This document shows, one piece after another, positions 5,916-7,210 of a DNA stretch of 7,210 bases; the stretch's first letter is position 1; every line of letters begins with the position of its first letter. The stretch is from Desulfocapsa sp. (GTDB lineage Bacteria; Desulfobacterota; Desulfobulbia; Desulfobulbales; Desulfocapsaceae). The position numbers and the translations under genes are program-made. Location of the stretch: NCBI GenBank assembly GCA_029942265.1, contig JAOZTO010000064.1, positions 1 through 7,210 of the forward strand. The letters are read 5' to 3'. The notes beneath the pieces are model-generated. The model did no database searches. It saw only the letters and a program-made list of their open reading frames with translations, and had not been told where the DNA came from.

Positions 5916-6644
5916 TTAACCTATTGTTATTTCATTGATATGTGAAGATATTCGACCATTGAAAGAACCTGTAAGATTCATTTCAACTAAGGTTCTAAGC
6001 ATTTTGAGTGATGCCATTACCGGTTCTACAATCTGCACATTAATATTTTCTTCCTTAAGCTTTATTCGTAACTCATCAACCATATGAAACATACAGGTAC
6101 AGCCAAGAATAATGACATCACAATTGTCTTTTTCTACGGACTCTTTACATGCTTGAAAAGTTTTATATGACGGATCACCGTTTATCAAGAGGTCAAGTAT
6201 TGACAGTTCGGAAAATCGTAATTGTGACACCATATGGCCTAAGCCAGTGCGCTCAATCCAATATTCTTCGCATTCTCTATTGTTGCTGGTATTACTTAAA
6301 ACGGTTACTTTTTTTCCAATAGATGACGCTAAAAGAATAGAGCTTGAGAGGGGGCCCACAACAGGTATCTGAACTAGTTCTTTTGCCTGAAAGACACCTG
6401 GATCAGCAGAGCAATTAACATATACGCCATCAAAACCTTCTTTTTCAGCCTTGATTATATTTTTGACGACTCCGGGTAACAAAAAACTTTCATCCGAAAC
6501 ACTCTCCAATGTTTCAAGACCGTCATCATCGTTAAATACAATTTCAAAGTGATCATTCTGGGACAAACAACTTTCAAAATATTTTATATCTTCTTCTGTG
6601 TTTTCATTGTTCGAAGTCCATGGCTCAATAATTTTTATTTTCAT
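5916..6644 (-). CDS. Asp/Glu/hydantoin racemase superfamily protein, copy 1
   Basis: The 242-residue protein is the first of two tandem paralogues. It has the N-terminal strand MKIKIIEPWTS, typical of hydantoin racemase-like proteins, the first catalytic cysteine C78 in VYVNCSADPGV, and C182 in LGCTCMF as second catalytic cysteine. The extra C184 beside it is absent from copy 2, which reads GCSTFF. Its ATG overlaps the TGA of the upstream DUF917 gene as ATGA, and AAGGTG with a 5-base spacer lies inside the end of that gene, so the two are translationally coupled. The likely reaction is inversion of a chiral carbon without cofactor. Which of the hydantoin, aspartate, glutamate or related substrates is used cannot be read from the sequence. 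Confidence 0.87.
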   Translation of the reverse strand: MKIKIIEPWTSNNENTEEDIKYFESCLSQNDHFEIVFNDDDGLETLESVSDESFLLPGVVKNIIKAEKEGFDGVYVNCSADPGVFQAKELVQIPVVGPLSSSILLASSIGKKVTVLSNTSNNRECEEYWIERTGLGHMVSQLRFSELSILDLLINGDPSYKTFQACKESVEKDNCDVIILGCTCMFHMVDELRIKLKEENINVQIVEPVMASLKMLRTLVEMNLTGSFNGRISSHINEITIG

Positions 6645-7210
6645 TTCTGCACCTTACTATCAAAAAAACTTTCAATTGGTCGATATTCGATATCGTGATT
6701 AAAGTAACGGGGATTTAAGAGCTCAAAGCCCTTTCCATGGCGCCAGATTTCGGGAGCTTTAAATCCTAGCACTGCAATCTCATCCCCTTCGTTACAATCA
6801 GGATTGGTAATTGGATACCCTGTCTTGTTATTCACTACACAAATCAGATCAGGGCAGGTCACATGAGCCTCTCCATTTTTCCAGGAAACTAAATGTTCAT
6901 TTTGATACCAAGTCTGAAAATTTTGATTTTTAAACTCATCTATGCCATCAATACATACTTTGCCAAAGGTAAAGCCATCTTTAGTTTCCCACCATGAATC
7001 ATCATTAACAATTCCTTTAAACAGTAAATACCCTTTACCGACTTCGATAATTCGTTTTATAGGATCCTGTCCCATTTCCACTGCATTTCTCTGAGCTTTT
7101 CCTACTGTTTCTGCATAGCTTAATGCGGACGGTATTGTCGCAGTTTTTAAATTTTCTCCCTTTATGGGGTGATCAGATAAAGCAACTATATTACCAGATG
7201 AGACTGCTAT
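6641..7210 (-). CDS. DUF917 / S-methyl-thiohydantoin desulfurase-like protein, C-terminal part, truncated by the window edge
   Basis: The frame is open from the right edge to the TGA at 6641, giving 189 visible residues. A GTG at 7081 is internal, because recognisable family sequence (PSALSYAETVGKAQRNA) continues upstream of it. Family features of the C-terminal domain are the helix just named, then LLFKGIV, GFTFGKVCIDG, the YQNEHLVSW strand, CPDLICVVNNKTGYPI and a late LNPRYFNHDIEYRP. Full-length members are about 350-370 residues, so roughly half is outside the window. The family is commonly encoded next to hydantoinase/oxoprolinase genes and racemases, and one member is the basis of the S-Me-THD name. 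The actual reaction here is unknown. It is translationally coupled to the racemase pair downstream. Confidence 0.8.
   Translation of the reverse strand: MAVSSGNIVALSDHPIKGENLKTATIPSALSYAETVGKAQRNAVEMGQDPIKRIIEVGKGYLLFKGIVNDDSWWETKDGFTFGKVCIDGIDEFKNQNFQTWYQNEHLVSWKNGEAHVTCPDLICVVNNKTGYPITNPDCNEGDEIAVLGFKAPEIWRHGKGFELLNPRYFNHDIEYRPIESFFDSKVQK

Overview
The window holds two minus-strand gene blocks, read right to left, that together look like a peptide or hydantoin-type amino-acid-derivative utilisation locus in a low-GC bacterium (about 40 % GC by eye, strong AGGAGG-type ribosome binding sites). A Sec signal peptide on the solute-binding protein and an Xaa-His dipeptidase of PepD type fit a Firmicute, a spirochaete or another low-GC anaerobe. 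The sequence does not let me name the taxon.

Right block (7210 to 5188): the C-terminal part of a DUF917 / S-methyl-thiohydantoin desulfurase-like protein runs off the right edge. It is followed, with a 4-base ATGA overlap, by two tandem paralogues of the Asp/Glu/hydantoin racemase superfamily that are 5 bases apart. All three are clearly one translational unit. A 172-base gap with a 47-base near-perfect palindrome then leads to pepD (5015 to 3552), an intact M20-family metallodipeptidase with all expected metal ligands visible.

Left block (3402 to 1): a 285-base intergenic region carries several inverted repeats, a consensus -10 box, a cluster of TTGTG/CACAA half-sites and a perfect Shine-Dalgarno. 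It leads into a Dpp/Opp-type peptide ABC importer operon. The gene order is substrate-binding protein, permease B, permease C, ATPase D, and probably the first codons of ATPase F at the left edge. The substrate-binding gene is only 77 codons long (signal peptide plus about 42 mature residues), so it is a deletion remnant. The permeases look intact. The D ATPase keeps Walker A, Q-loop, signature and Walker B but has lost the switch histidine of the H-loop.

Taken together, the importer would bring in small peptides or related amides, PepD would cleave dipeptides, and the DUF917/racemase pair would act on a cyclic or D-configured amino-acid derivative. This pathway view is inference from gene neighbourhood. 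I found no tRNA, rRNA, CRISPR array or convincing insertion sequence.
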